Source of the DNA: Anthopleura xanthogrammica
Lineage: Eukaryota; Cnidaria; Anthozoa; Actiniaria; Actiniidae
NCBI GenBank assembly: GCA_964019055.1
Contig: OZ025219.1
Span: 9,490,388-9,554,387 of the forward strand
Direction: 5' to 3'
DNA: 64,000 nt
In this document: piece by piece, positions 46,566 to 58,409 of the stretch
Layout of the letters: every line of letters begins with the position of its first letter
Position numbering within the stretch: position 1 is the first letter of the stretch
Notes under the pieces: generated by a model
Told to the model about the DNA's origin: nothing
The model's database searches: none
The model's input: only the letters and a program-made list of their open reading frames with translations
Translations under genes and position numbers: made by a program

Positions 46566-46690
46566 CCCCCCCCCCCCCCCCAACTGTAGAATACTAATAG
46601 ATATAAACACAAATCAGCATAAATACCCCTTATTTGATAGCCCCCCCCCCAAATCTTGATTGCCAAAATTGCTCCCCCCCCCCCCCCCCC
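46566..46690. repeat. three poly-C runs
   Basis: C16 at 46566-46581, C10 at 46641-46650 and C17 at 46674-46690. G-quadruplex potential lies on the minus strand. Confidence 0.85.
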
Positions 46691-46732
46691 AGAATCCACA
46701 TAGCCCCCAATCCATAAATTATGAATGGTTCC

Positions 46733-46812
46733 TTCGGCTGGGACGAATTTTTTCCTATTTCAGGCCATGGATCATTTCCTTGGGAATAAAACTCTTTGAG
46801 TCACGCCCAAGC
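46733..46812. mobile_element. MITE family M1 remnant
   Basis: Short degraded copy: CTTCGGCTGGGACGAATTTT ... CAGGCCATGGATCATTTCC ... ACGCCCAAGC. Confidence 0.45.
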
Positions 46813-47020
46813 ATTTTTATCATATCTCTATATTAAATAAATGAACATATAGTTTTGTATAATGGTAAATAAAAGGTTTGTAAATTAAAATATGAATAAG
46901 TAACAAATAAAACACATGGAATACGATTGCAATTGATTAATTTTGTTTATTTCAAAATGAAACAAAAAATACACACTAGTTATTAGAGTAAAAGTGATTT
47001 TACTAATGGCCCATTAAAAA

Positions 47021-47160
47021 ATAGACCCCTTTCACGTGACGTCAAAGCAGCTCAATTTGGAGGACAGGACAAAAGAATTTCAATCTCCTAAGAATTGGAA
47101 ACCCATTGTTTTGTCCTCCAAATTGAGCTGCATTCCGATGTGCTGCAAGGAGTCTATAAT
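47021..47160. mobile_element. MITE with CAGCTCAATTTGGAGGACA arms
   Basis: Ends ATAGACCCCTTTCA and TGCAAGGAGTCTAT are inverted. Inner arms CAGCTCAATTTGGAGGACA and its complement enclose a short centre. A related half-element is at 20.57 kb. Confidence 0.75.
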
Positions 47161-48237
47161 AATGCATAATATATAGTAGTAAATACTAATTCTTTTGTTA
47201 TCTTTTGTTTTACTTCGACTGTTAGTTACTAATCATACAACAGGTATAGTTTGATTGACCCCAGACGTCTTGAGTTGGTTAGGATGCCATATATGTGATG
47301 CCTATTTCTAAGTCAAAGCCACCCCTTTGAAATAAACCTTTTTACCCATACGGCGGCCATCTTGAACTCTATTGTTTTAAGACATTTTGGGATGGCGAGG
47401 GGGCAATTATTGGAAAAATTTATAGTATGAACAGATGTCAGGGCATAGGGTGTTGTCTTTTTATATAATTTAATGTTATCCAATGAGAAACACATCTAAA
47501 AAACCAACTGAATTTGCTGGTAGTTGGACTGATATGTGAAACGCCAAAGTGTAGAATTATTTGAGAAAGTAACCCTGTCACTCTATGCTTTTTAAATATT
47601 TCAGTGCTTGCCCTCTTGGAATCCAATAATTTAGATGGCTGCCATATTGGTCAAAAGGTCTATGATTCTGGATCCGCCACTAGAATCCCATGCATTCTAA
47701 ATATCCCTCAAACTACTATCTACAAATTTATGATTAAAAGTTTAAAGCAAAACACACACATTGGATTCATAAATAGAACAAAGAAGTGCAAATTCTTACT
47801 AATGTTAAATATTGTGTAATGTGAAATAATTGTGCTTAGTTCGTATCTTGCTGTGAGATGTAATATACAATGCTTTTAGCTTACAAATTAAAATGACTAA
47901 ATGAAAATTTTAAGACTTCTAGCTTGAGGCTAATGTTCAGTGCACGGTTGTTATTCATGTTGGACATATTTTTGTTTTTGAGGAGAAATTTTGACTAGCG
48001 CTTTTAAAATATAAAATGTGTAATAACCTGCAACTTTAATTAAACATTGGACTAAATTCATATTCATAAGAACAAGATAATAATAGAAAATTAGTTGATT
48101 ATTTCAGCCTAATTCCACTTTGGATTAATTTGTAAAAGAAAAAGAACAGTTTGAATTTTTCTTCGATTATGTATGTTATTTATAGAAAGGAAATGAAAGA
48201 AAAGGGAATGAAAGTATTAAATAAGTTAGTGAACAAT
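47161..48237. other. gene-free AT-rich DNA
   Basis: Two CpG-bearing motifs (GGCGGCCATCTTGAA near 47352 and TGGCTGCCATATTGG near 47636) resemble each other in a loose inverted arrangement and may be transposon relics. No exon recognised. Confidence 0.35.
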
Positions 48238-48395
48238 AGATCTCTTTAGCTTCATATTATGCAAGTTGCCCATTTTAGACCACATGACATTCCCTTGTAA
48301 AATGTTCTTTTTTTATAATATTATTTACACATGAAAGAATCAACTCCCAAGAGTGGCATTGCATGAGCATAACAAGTGACGAAGCTGAAGAGGTA
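48238..48395. mobile_element. MITE family M1, degraded copy
   Basis: Keeps TTTTAGACCACATGACATTC near 48274 and inverted ends CTCTTTAGCTTC / GAAGCTGAAGAG. Confidence 0.5.
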
Positions 48396-50610
48396 TATTG
48401 AACAAACAACCCAACATTTGAAATAAATGAATGAGTCAGTCAGTCAGTCATTCATTGAGAGAAATGAATGAATATATTAGAACAGAACAGAAAAGCAAAA
48501 GGAAAAAGAAAAGATTCAAGAAAAGAAACAGAAATAAAAGGAAAAGATAAGAAACAGGAACAAAAAGTGGAAATGAATGGAAGTGAATAATGAAAAGTAA
48601 GAAAGGAAGAGAGAAATAGAAAATGGAGTGAAACAAAAAGAAATAGCAGAGAATATTAAATAGAAAAGGGAATATAAAAGAAAGATAACATTAATGAACA
48701 ATCAAGGAAATTTCTTAATATTATGATTTTCTAAATTGTTTACTAATCAAGGAAATAAAAAGGCAGAAAAATATGAATATCAGGAAGAAATAAAATAAAC
48801 CACAAGACAAAATAATCATCAGTGTCTAACCAAAATGATTAATATTCTGTCATATCACATCATGATTAATTATCGCTAAGAACTCTGCCAGACAGTTATA
48901 TCATTGCTTATTTTACAGTGAAATGAGGTTTTAATTGATTTTAGGAAATTGTTTTCTCTATAAACAGCTGTTGATATTACAAGCACCCACAGGGGAGTGA
49001 AAGGATGAAAGAAAATAGAACATTTAATTAATCATGAATGATTCATGAGAGGTTAACAGCTCTTAAAAGTCAAATAATTTACACTCAAGAACAATTCTTG
49101 AAAAAATGTTTTTCAAAGTGTTGATCAGAAACCTTTTATTACCAGCAGATAGCTTGAGATAAAAGACAATGAAGGTGATTTCTCTTTTATCTTGTTACCT
49201 GACAATGCAGTTATTCAGAGTTGCCTTCATCCTCTTTTATCTTGGTAGATAAAAGAGTAGACACCCATTTTTTTTACTTTTTGTATATGGTAATTTTGTT
49301 TCACTTTAGACAAAGGTTTTCAGTTTTATTACTTTTTCTCAATGATATTAATATGAATGGATGATATATATGAATAATACATGACTACACAGAGATAATT
49401 ATTAATAAAAAAATGAGATTTTTTACCCTTTAGACAAAGGTTTTCCCATTTTTTTCTTTTTCGTTTTTGTAAACCCCAGAGAAACACCCTTGAATCAAGA
49501 GAAAGATCTATGAACCTCTATTCACAAGTAACGCTGAGTGAATGAATTGAACTCAAGTCACCCAGGCTAAGTTTAGAGGAGTTTTTACTCACTTCAACTG
49601 CTTCAAAATCTACACTTTCCTTGACTCAACACATTTCCATTTTCTTAAAGAACAAAAATTATAAGCCTGGCATTTTACCTTACCTTAACAACAACATCTA
49701 ATAATTTACATCTACTCAGATTTTCTAAGTGTTCCAACAATCTTGAGGATTTTTTAGGATGGTTCTGAATGAAATCTTATCAATTTCTTGTGAAATGTTA
49801 AATTTGTAAAAATACAAATTGGATTCCCAACATTTCATGTTTTCTTCACAAAAGCTAGAATTTAATTCTGTACATGTTATTTTTACTCAAGCCATTAAGA
49901 GTTTACTTATCCTCCCAAGATTTAAACCATGGGTTTTCTTCGACTTTTAAGTTAAAATTAGTGAAGCTAGGCTTTTAATTTCAGAACAATAATATTATAT
50001 GTATGAAAACGCGATATGGAAATGAAGAATTCTTGAGCCCTTTGTATAACAGTTACTGTTTGTCGGTATCTTAAAACCCTGTTATATATCATACTGATCA
50101 CGTCATTTTGTGAACTTATGTAAACCTATTGGTAATATAGCTTTTAAGTGTGACATCACTCGTTTGGAAATATAACTCCCGGGTCCAAAACGAAAAGCAG
50201 TTCCATAAAGATTTTAAAAACTTTTTCTTCATGACAGGATTTGTTGTCCAAAGTTCTAATTGTTTCAATGAAGGTCAGGGTATGAAATTAACCCACTCGC
50301 AAAACCTTCTAAACTTTTCAGCCCTTCAATACTCGCAAAACTTAGATTATTAATTTTTTTCTTACTAGCTAAATGCAAAATTTCACTCGCATTTTGCGAG
50401 TTTGTGAGGTTGCACGTTTGCAAGCGTTAAATTTGTGCCTTGGAGGTTATTTATCTAATAAATTAATGAGTATACTATGTTTTTCGCTTTATTTTAGTGG
50501 TATATTTTAGCAGTTAGACCAGGAAAGATGTCACGACTTAACAACTCTATTAGTGACCAAGCTGTATTATGGAAATGAAGAATTCTAGTCCTTGACTTGA
50601 GCGGCCCCTT
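48396..50610. other. gene-free AT-rich DNA
   Basis: A purine-rich (GAAA) stretch at 48470-48690 is followed by AT-rich sequence. CTTTAGACAAAGGTTTTC occurs twice, near 49305 and 49430. No coding exon recognised. Simple Phe/Leu-rich frames opposite the purine tract are composition artefacts. Confidence 0.4.
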
Positions 50611-50815
50611 TGTGGGGGATTGTCTCCTGGTTCAACAGCCTATTCCAATTTGGAGGCATAACACTAATCACTAACAATTTCACTCATGATTGTAAGCTGC
50701 ACAGCTGCTAAATAGCGCCTTAATATGCAGCCCGTAAAGTCCTCCACTGGTCATAAATTGTAAAGCGCATTGAGACTATATATAATGCGCTATATAAGAA
50801 CTTCCCATTATTATA
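50611..50815. mobile_element. LINE/SINE-type 3' tail
   Basis: TTGTAAAGCGCATTGAGAC ... ATAATGCGCTATATAAGAA ... ATTATTAT has the form of the GCGCTATATAA tail seen at the 3' ends of many animal interspersed repeats. Confidence 0.5.
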
Positions 50816-50956
50816 ACTTGTATAACTGAGCATTGCTTTTACTGACCATATTAATTTGTGAACCAATAAATGGCAACTTGATAATATTGGTATCAAGATG
50901 TAATATGGAACTGGAGATTTCTATTTCTTCTATCCGTATCTAATCTTGATTACTGA

Positions 50957-53900
50957 TTATATCTGTGGGTAGGTTTGTCCACTTCTGAGATCTTTAGGTG
51001 ACTTACCAAATGATCCATAGGCATCTGTGCCGCCAGATGAGCCATATGGTGAGATTAGTGGTCTTTCTGCTGGTGGAGGGTCATCATAAATGTGCTTGTA
51101 GTTAAAGCTAGTGCCGCGGGGACGGAATGCTGAAGTGAAATTCTGGAAATGATTGATGGAAATGTTATTCAAGAAGACTTAAAAAAGGCATTTCATTTAT
51201 CTATCCATCCATTCATTTATTAATTCATTTGCATATTTTTTCATTCTTTTGTCCATCCATCCATCCTTCTATTCTCTTTCTATTCACAACGCATCAACTC
51301 AACCTACCCCTGAGTTCCCAGGAGTAACGTAGATGGGCTGTCTCTCAACTGGGCTCGTCTCATGGTTGGCCTCTATACCAAATATTATAGCAATGGCCCA
51401 CAATGGTAGGAGCCACCTTATTATCTAATAGTAAAATGATATTTGATAATTAGTGTTTTTGTGGAATATGGTTGCCATGGTAACATGGATATAACAATGA
51501 TAATTGTGCATCACATTAACAATGACAACAACACCACCACCATCAACAATGATGACGGCACCACCATCATCAACAACCACACCACCAACGGCACCACCAT
51601 CATCAACAGAACCACCATCATCAACAACCACACCACCAACGGCACCACCATCATCAACAGAACCACCATCATCAACAACCACACCACCAACGGCACCACC
51701 ATCATCAACAGAACCACCATCATCAACAACCACACCACCAACGGCACCACCATCATCAACAACACCATCAGCTGCATCATCATCATCAACAACAACAACA
51801 ACAACAATACCACTGTCAACAATGATAACAACCACCAGGTGATCTGAGGAAAAGCGATTAGCCAATCAGATTGCGAATCGTGATATCCGAAAAAGAATCA
51901 ATCCCATGCGTCTTTTCGAGCTCAATCATGGATAAACAGAGGGAAATCAAAACAAAACAAAATAGCATACAAGTACAATAATGCTAGGAAAAGTGTCATT
52001 TAGCCGATTATTTAAGGCTAAAAATGTTTCTACTTCAAAGAATATGTTGTCTAGATAAGACTAAGAATATATTTTCATCGGTTAGGTTAATATTCATGTT
52101 TTTTATTAAAGCATTACCGTTGAAACGATCTCGAAGAAGCTGCCGAAAAGCTTTCTCGATTCCTTGGCAGGATTTAACTAAAATTTCCACACCTTATGCT
52201 GCTCTTTTGTCCTTGGCAATCTCCAGGATGCTTTGAACCTTAAGAAAATCCTTTTATCTGTTATTTATAGTGTCTTTTTTTCAATAAGAAAAGACTTATT
52301 GGCAAGAAAGTCGCTCATAATAATAAGCCTATTTTCAAGATGGCCGCCATGAAACTCAAGTGAATTGAGCGTACGGTGGATGATGATTTTCAGATCAGGA
52401 AATCATGCTTTGCGCGCCTAGTCAGATCACCTGGCACAAGAAACAACAACAAAAGCACAACCACATCCTAGTAAATAATATCATGACACCATACCTTAAT
52501 AGTGATATAAACGGCTGTATATCCAGCTGCAGTATTAAGCTAAGATGAAAAGAAAAAGAGAGAAAATTCAGTAAACTGACTGGAAGTTAAAGACATGTAG
52601 GCCTTTCCCAAGTGACAGCCATCCACATGGACTCAGGGTAGTAATATTGACTGTTACATGATGTTGAGATACTTACAAACACTCCTTGACAGGAATTCTT
52701 TGGACCAGCTGTTGAGAACCAAAAGAAATAAAGTTAGTAATAAAGAATAACATGGATGACAAGTACTAGAACTGTCTCTCGCTGTGCTCATGGGATGGAT
52801 TCCTGGACCTGTCATCATATGTGAGTGAAGGTCCTTGTTGGTTCGCTCCAGTGCTTTGAGAGTTTTTCTCTGCCTTCTCCCACCCTCTGCCCCCCCCCCC
52901 TCCAACCCCAACAAAAATTATCTTCTAAATTCCAATTCAATCTGGTGTTAAAAGCTTACACATCAGCCTTGTAATAAAAAGAATGAAGAGAGAGGATAAA
53001 GCAATAAAAATAGAAATAATGAAAAATGGAAAGAAAGATGAAAAAAGGATGGAAGGATAAATAAATAATATTGTTCATTGACAAACTTACTGATCCTCAT
53101 CACAATATCATGTGTAAGACTGGCCACCGCAGACATCTCAAACACAAAGATAATCCTGGCACCAACAAACACAAAATTATAAGAACCTGAACAATGAAAT
53201 GATGAGTAATAGTTTGAGGCAAGGGGGAAGGGGAAAGGGGAGTGGGACATTTTCTCCCTCCCTCAGGTTCGCCTCCCCTCCTCCAAAGCGCCGCTATGCA
53301 GGGTATGCAAGATAGGGACTAGTCTTTAGCTTTCTTTTGGCATTGGAGACTGAAAGCAAAAGAGTCAGTCCTGAAGCAACCATTGCAGGAACCATGCCTT
53401 ATTCACTAATACAGTACAGTTCTTGACCAATCAGAGCACACATTACAAGGTGATTATATAATGAAATGAAATATAGAGTTGTTAAAAATACTTACCCCCA
53501 TAAGTCTCTCTTTTGAGAGGTTCTGTTATTTTCTTGCATTCGCACTACATTGAGCTCTCTGAAGAAGAATGGAATCACCATCATCATCATCGTTATCATC
53601 ATTATGTAATCATCAATGCCATCATCATCACTAACATCTTTATCATCATATGCTCATCAATCCCATCATCATCTTAATCTTCAACATCATCATCATCAAT
53701 GCTGTCATCATTGCCATCATCATTATCATCATCATTGCATCACTGTCATCATCACCATCATCACAACAAATCCAGAGCTTACCTAGCAATAAAAATGCCA
53801 GCGACAAGGAAAACTTGAACAAGGACAAACTCAGCGGAAGAAAGGAGTAACCATTCTGGTTCTGAATGATAAAGGAAAAGACACTCTATTAGCACTCTCA

Positions 53901-55948
53901 ACTAATACCATGATATAATGGTGAGAGGGAAGTGCATTACCTCTTGGTACATTCCTTACCTGAACATTCTTTAAATTCTCCTTTCATGGTTGCCAAGCCA
54001 ACAATAACAGTAACCAACATATACATCAAGAAAACAAACAGAACTGGAATATTTAATCTGCAAATTAAAGACAATCGACACTGTCATGAGATCACAAGGT
54101 GCCAGATCAACCAAAACAAAACAAAAAATGTGTGGTTCCAAAAAGTATCCATACCCCACCATGGTGGAAATTGAAAATTCCCTTGGGTTGGGGGGGTTAA
54201 AGGAAAAACAAAATTACAAGGTTTGTATGAAAGAAAATTGGAAATTCCAGAGGGGTGGGAGATTCTTTTTCAAATATCCTCCATGGTGGGGTGTGGATAT
54301 TTGTTGGAGCCACACATTAGATCAAAGAGTGTTAGATTCTATTCTATTTTGTGGACTTGTGCTTAGTTGGTGCAAACTAGCTAAATATCTTCAAGCATGC
54401 ACCTACAGTTTGAATGTTTCTTCTCTTCTTGTCATACGAGCAGCAAGCAAACAATGAAAATGTGTCACTGTCAGAATCTGCGTATCAGTAAATTAAAATT
54501 TGTATCAGTTTATACACAAATGTCTGTTAAGACCACCAAGGTCTGTCCTTGAATAAGAATGTATGGTAAATATGTACCTGACAAGATGTCTTGAGAAACT
54601 GTGTCACTAGATGAACAGGGGTTTTGGCCAGATAGAGCCAATTAAGACCACTGTTATGAAAATGAAAAATATTATCATCATATTTATTATCATCATCATC
54701 ATTGTGCTCATCATTGTGCTCATCATCGTCATCATCACCACCATCCCAATGATCATGCTCATCATCATTGTCATTATCACCACTACCATCAACACCACCA
54801 CCACCATTATCAGCATCATCAACATCGTCATCAACATTATCATCATGATGTATCATCCTCCTCCTCATTCATCATCATGGTTATCATTGTCATAATCATC
54901 ATCATTGTCATCATCATCATCATCATCACCATCATCATTACCATCCTCATCATCATCACCATCATCACCACCATCATCATAATCATCATAATCATAATCA
55001 TGATCATCACAATCATGACTATTATTGCAGTCAACCTCAATGTCACCATCATCATCATCATCATCATCATCCTCATCCTCATCATCACCATCATCATCAT
55101 AATCATGATGATGATCATCACCATCATGACTATTATTGCAGTCAACCTCAATGTCACCATCATTATCCACATCGTCATCATCATTAGTAACTAATACATA
55201 GCTTAATAACAATTTGTTATCTTACCATAAAATACAATTAACAATGCCACTATAGTATATGATATATTGATTAGGTAAAGAGTGATGGTGTCTGTGAAGT
55301 TTAACGACCTGAACAAATAATGAAATCATAAGAAATGCTTCAGTAAACCAGGTTAATATAAAAGGTATTGTTGGATTGTGTAGAAGTTTTGTATTTACCT
55401 TGAATACACATATCAAACAAGTAAAAAAGGCTAAACAAGTTAGAGTTGAGTCTCTGTAAAGAAAAACAGAATTAATTATCCATCACATCAAATACTACTG
55501 GAATGACAGCATGATGATAGCTAGGTAGGTGAATGGTAGACAGGGAGGCAGATAAGTACTGGTATAGAAGACTTAGGTAGATAGGTAGGTAGGGAGATAG
55601 ATAAGTACTGGTATAGGGGAGGTAGGTAGATAGGAAGGAAGGTCCATAGGGTGGGTATATAGGCAAGTGGGTGTGGTAAGCAGGTAGGTAGACTAAGGCA
55701 GGTAGGTAAATATATGTAGGAAATTTGATAGCTATTGAAGGTAATTATACTGCTTAACTAGAAAATAGCAAGACAGGTGGGTTCCTAGAGCAAGAGTTTG
55801 AATAGTTAGCACGCTGGCATTCAGAGTAAACTAATAAACCAAACCATTCCACATACCGAACACAGGACATTGCGTTAAATGTTCCAAAGCACCCAGTATA
55901 GGCATAGGAATGGCGCAATACATCACTCATGTTTGTCGGAGCCACCAT
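50957..55948 (-). CDS. multi-exon multi-pass membrane protein, family uncertain
   Basis: Minus-strand exons with GT/AG borders: 55948-55857 (ATG), 55453-55399, 55308-55226, 54650-54578, 54057-53960, 53861-53783, 53155-53091, 52708-52677, 52539-52495 and 51142-50957 (stop). Exons 1-4 read in one frame (hydrophobic STLTCLAFFTCLICVF, then YIIYYSGIVNCILCGLNWLY) and exons 5-10 in another (IPVLFVFLMYMLVTVIVGLA, EFVLVQVFLVAGIFIARIIF, then a tail with YDDPPPAERPLISPYG). Direct joining of exons 4 and 5 gives a stop. A 17-bp microexon at 54419-54403 would restore the frame (total 274 aa). The last exon has a strong internal donor at 51006, so another 3' exon is possible. About four to five membrane segments. 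A loose resemblance to GPR137/TOM1-type proteins is not enough for a name. Confidence 0.6.
51520..51840. repeat. CAT/CAA minisatellite in the intron next to the last exon
   Basis: A ~48-bp unit (ACCACCATCATCAACA, CCACACCACCAACGGC) repeated four to five times, flanked by CAA and CAT triplets. Open in all frames; non-coding. Confidence 0.9.
52785..52892 (+). mobile_element. degraded SINE body
   Basis: ATCATATGTGAGTGAAGG, TTGGTTCGCTCCAGTGC and TGAGAGTTTTTCTC match the body of the SINE at 43.64 kb. The tRNA head is decayed. It lies in an intron of the minus-strand gene. Confidence 0.5.
53575..53765. repeat. ATC microsatellite
   Basis: Imperfect ATC/CAT triplets in the intron between exons 6 and 7 of the minus-strand gene. 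Confidence 0.9.
54129..54316. mobile_element. MITE with CCCCACCATGG ends
   Basis: Inverted ends: GTGTGGTTCCAAAAAGTATC, CATACCCCACCATGG on the left; CCATGGTGGGGTGTGGATAT, TTGTTGGAGCCACAC on the right. It sits in intron 4 of the minus-strand gene. Confidence 0.85.
54403..54419 (-). other. candidate 17-bp microexon
   Basis: Between AG (54421-54420) and GT (54402-54401) on the minus strand. It encodes KHSNC plus a split Arg codon and changes phase 0 to 2, exactly what exons 4 and 5 of the surrounding gene require. Chosen by frame need alone. Confidence 0.3.
54670..55190. repeat. ATC microsatellite with a 115-bp internal duplication
   Basis: Long ATC/CAT tract in intron 3 of the minus-strand gene. 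The non-triplet segment TATTATTGCAGTCAACCTCA occurs at about 55020 and again at about 55132, marking a block duplication. Apparent 100-aa frames are repeat artefacts. Confidence 0.9.
55515..55715. repeat. TAGG/TAGA microsatellite
   Basis: Degenerate TAGG tetranucleotides with AGATAAGTACTGGTATAG occurring twice, in intron 1 of the coding part of the minus-strand gene. Confidence 0.85.
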
Positions 55949-56221
55949 TGTGATGCTGCTAGTAACTTAACTTAAACCTGCAACTAAAAATTCAAATAAG
56001 GGTTTTGTTATGGTTGTCATGGAAACTAGACTATGATCACCATGACTACGCTGTGTTTTTTACTGATCCAATGGAGGCTTTGAATTAAATATAATCTTTT
56101 TCCCCAATGTTGGTTAGTGATCAAATTGTGGAAAAGGTATAGTGGTCATCTGAGCAACTTGAAAGTCAACCATTTGTAGATTTTATTACAAAGTAGCACC
56201 TATTTTTAATTAAGACCCTGA

Positions 56222-56296
56222 GTGTTGGTCCGACTGGGTATTCAAACCCACAACTTCCTGTATAACAGTCAGATACTCAGCTGAGCCAACTGGGAG
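56222..56296 (-). mobile_element. tRNA-like SINE head
   Basis: On the minus strand: GTTGGCTCAGCTGAGTATC (D-arm/A-box region), CTGACTGTTATACAGG (anticodon-arm region, poor pairing), TGTGGGTTTGAATACCC (T-arm/B box). Order and spacing are those of a tRNA, loosely Asn-like, but the anticodon stem is imperfect, so I read it as a SINE or pseudo-tRNA in the 5' intron of the minus-strand gene. Confidence 0.55.
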
Positions 56297-56968
56297 TCAG
56301 TCAAGAAGCCTGCATGAACAGGTCTAAATGCTAAAAAGCTATAGAACATCCTCTATAATATATGATCTTGGTGTTACACATAATATTTTACAAAAAAACA
56401 ACATAATATATTCAAATTTCGTTAATATTAATGTTTAGTTCAATAGTGAAGGATAACCATACATTAAATATGTACATATATAAGCTAATCATGCAAAATA
56501 CTGGCTCACTTGATGAATAAACAAAAACGAATTTGTTGCAAAATTCAAAACTTTATAGCTACAAAAAACGATTTTCTATCATACATTAGTTAAATTAAAT
56601 ACTTATCGTAAAAATATCACAGTTTTTAGTACAATAACAATGGCAAAAACAACAGAATTGTTTAATCAGTCAAAGTACACGTGTGTTATATTGATTGACT
56701 CAAAACTGCATATTCTTAACATGGTATTTCGTATTTTGACAATTGGTGAGTTACGATAAGTGTAATTATTATACAATGTGGATATTTTGGAGCTTCTATC
56801 GCCTTTTAACTAGAAAGGAAGCAGGAATACTTCAAGACGGAAGGGAAAACCACAGCAAACCAAGGAAAGGAAACGATAATTGACAAGGTTTACGACATTT
56901 GTATTCACTTTTCGAGACCTCAAAACTTCAAAAAATTACTTAAAAGTGATCTAACAACGTAAACTTAC

Positions 56969-57080
56969 CTTAACTTGAGAGTTTTTCATTCAGAAACATC
57001 GAAAATGAAAGAGAAAATCCTCACATATTATATGGGTGTTTGAACTTGAACGATACTCGAGTATTAACTCACGCCTACAC
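56969..57080 (-). other. possible 5' untranslated exon of the minus-strand gene
   Basis: Donor-like TTAAG|GTAAGTTT at 56969/56968 would pair with the acceptor TTGCAG at 55983-55978, just upstream of the first coding exon. Its 5' border is not defined. Confidence 0.35.
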
Positions 57081-58098
57081 ATACGCCTAGACCACACTCA
57101 GCGTTGATACTCACCGGGGGAAGGGTAGGTATGAGATTATTTGAATCCTTTGTAATCCATTATAATCCATTATAAGAACTCTCTATTAAAGGTCATTCAT
57201 GATTTTAAAACTATTAAGAAGTAATTGTCATTGATATATTACAGGATTTTTTTGTTCTAGAATATTTTAGATTTAATCAAGATATTTTGTTTCCTCCTAT
57301 CCCCCCACAGTAGTGGAATTATGTAAGTTTTCTGCCAGGCTGCTCAGCTGAATAACAAGCAAAACAAAATGGCGGACGAAGTGAAGAAAAAGAGCATTGA
57401 ATAAAAACAAGAAAAATAGTCGCCTCAAAACGATGCACTGCGCGTGACATTCATCAACGCTTACAGGTTAGTATGAATAGTTGTCTTTTGTTAGTTTTAT
57501 TGTGGGAAAAAATGTTTATTTAGTTTCGAAAGCAATTCATGTCTTGAATATCATGAACCTGAAACAACTCTGGACTGATGGAAGTCAGCTATAAAACTTT
57601 CTATAAATGTATTAAATGCAAAGTAAAGCCGTCACAATACATAAATGACATTCAACTCGCTCCGCATGAAAATGACTTTGTCTTGTCCGCTAGGTGTCGT
57701 GCTTCTCCTAACACCTCTCTCGTGCTAAGCTTATGCCAACCCCCGCGTGTGACAGCTGAACACAGTACGAGCCCGCGTTTTCTATTAATTCAATATAGTA
57801 TTTAAAAATATATTTAACGAGGAGGAAGAAAGAAAATTAAAAATAGAAAAGTTTGCTATCTTGTTAATATTGAGGTGCTCTGTGATTCAATTTCACATAA
57901 CTGCTTGGATCATGCAAATAATCTCAGATATAGTAAAAGGGTCTTCCCATCCCACAAAGCAATTTTGTATGTGCATGTACTGAGTGAAAAATAGTGCAGA
58001 CGAATTATTGCATTTTTTGATTCAATTCATTCATTCATTTCTTTAACCATGAATTTCACAAATTTAAGAATGAATGAATGATGGGGAACACATTTATA
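57081..58098. other. intergenic region
   Basis: No clear gene. AAAATGGCGGACGAAG at about 57368 opens an 11-codon frame (MADEVKKKSIE) and ACAG|GTTAGT near 57467 is donor-like, so a leader exon of an unknown transcript is possible but unsupported. Confidence 0.3.
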
Positions 58099-58305
58099 GT
58101 TCCCTACACCATCTTGAAAGGTAGCTCTGCCTTTGCATCAAAGTGAGACGAGGCAACCTTGTAATCATCGGGACATTTTTTAACACCTTGTATGATTATT
58201 CACATGTCTCTATCATTGCAAGGTCACCTCATGCCTCGCTTTATAACATTAAGGCAAAGCTACCTTTCAAGATGGCACAAGGAGATGCGAAGGGAACTCC
58301 TAATT
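58099..58305. mobile_element. MITE beside histone H1
   Basis: Inverted arms CCATCTTGAAAGGTAGCTCT / GCTACCTTTCAAGATGG with further pairing of AGTTCCCT, GAGGCA and ACCTTG blocks. The frame opening at 58143 is MITE sequence. Confidence 0.7.
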
Positions 58306-58360
58306 TAGAAGTTATTCCATTTATAATTAAAGCATATGGCATTGCCTTTATTCATGTGAT

Positions 58361-58376
58361 GGCTCCTAAAAGAGCC
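58361..58376 (-). terminator. histone 3' stem-loop (H1)
   Basis: GGCTCTTTTAGGAGCC on the minus strand, ~35 bp after the H1 stop. It is the 6-bp stem, 4-base loop processing signal of replication-dependent histone mRNAs, here with a T-G closing pair. Confidence 0.95.
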
Positions 58377-58409
58377 GTTTAATTTGTTGTTAGTAGTGTT
58401 CTGGACACT

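Noticed and set aside
51425..51865. Threonine/proline- or valine-rich frames
   Set aside because: Triplet-rich minisatellite inside an intron, open on both strands.
54527..55212. Met/Ile-, Asp- and Met-rich frames in the 54.5-55.2 kb region
   Set aside because: ATC microsatellite read in different frames. Only 54650-54578 has splice borders and non-repetitive sequence.
56222..56296. Functional tRNA gene
   Set aside because: T-arm and D-arm regions are tRNA-like but the anticodon stem does not pair properly and no acceptor stem was found; SINE head preferred.
58143..58382. 79-codon frame upstream of the H1 3' end
   Set aside because: MITE sequence plus the H1 stem-loop read in antisense.
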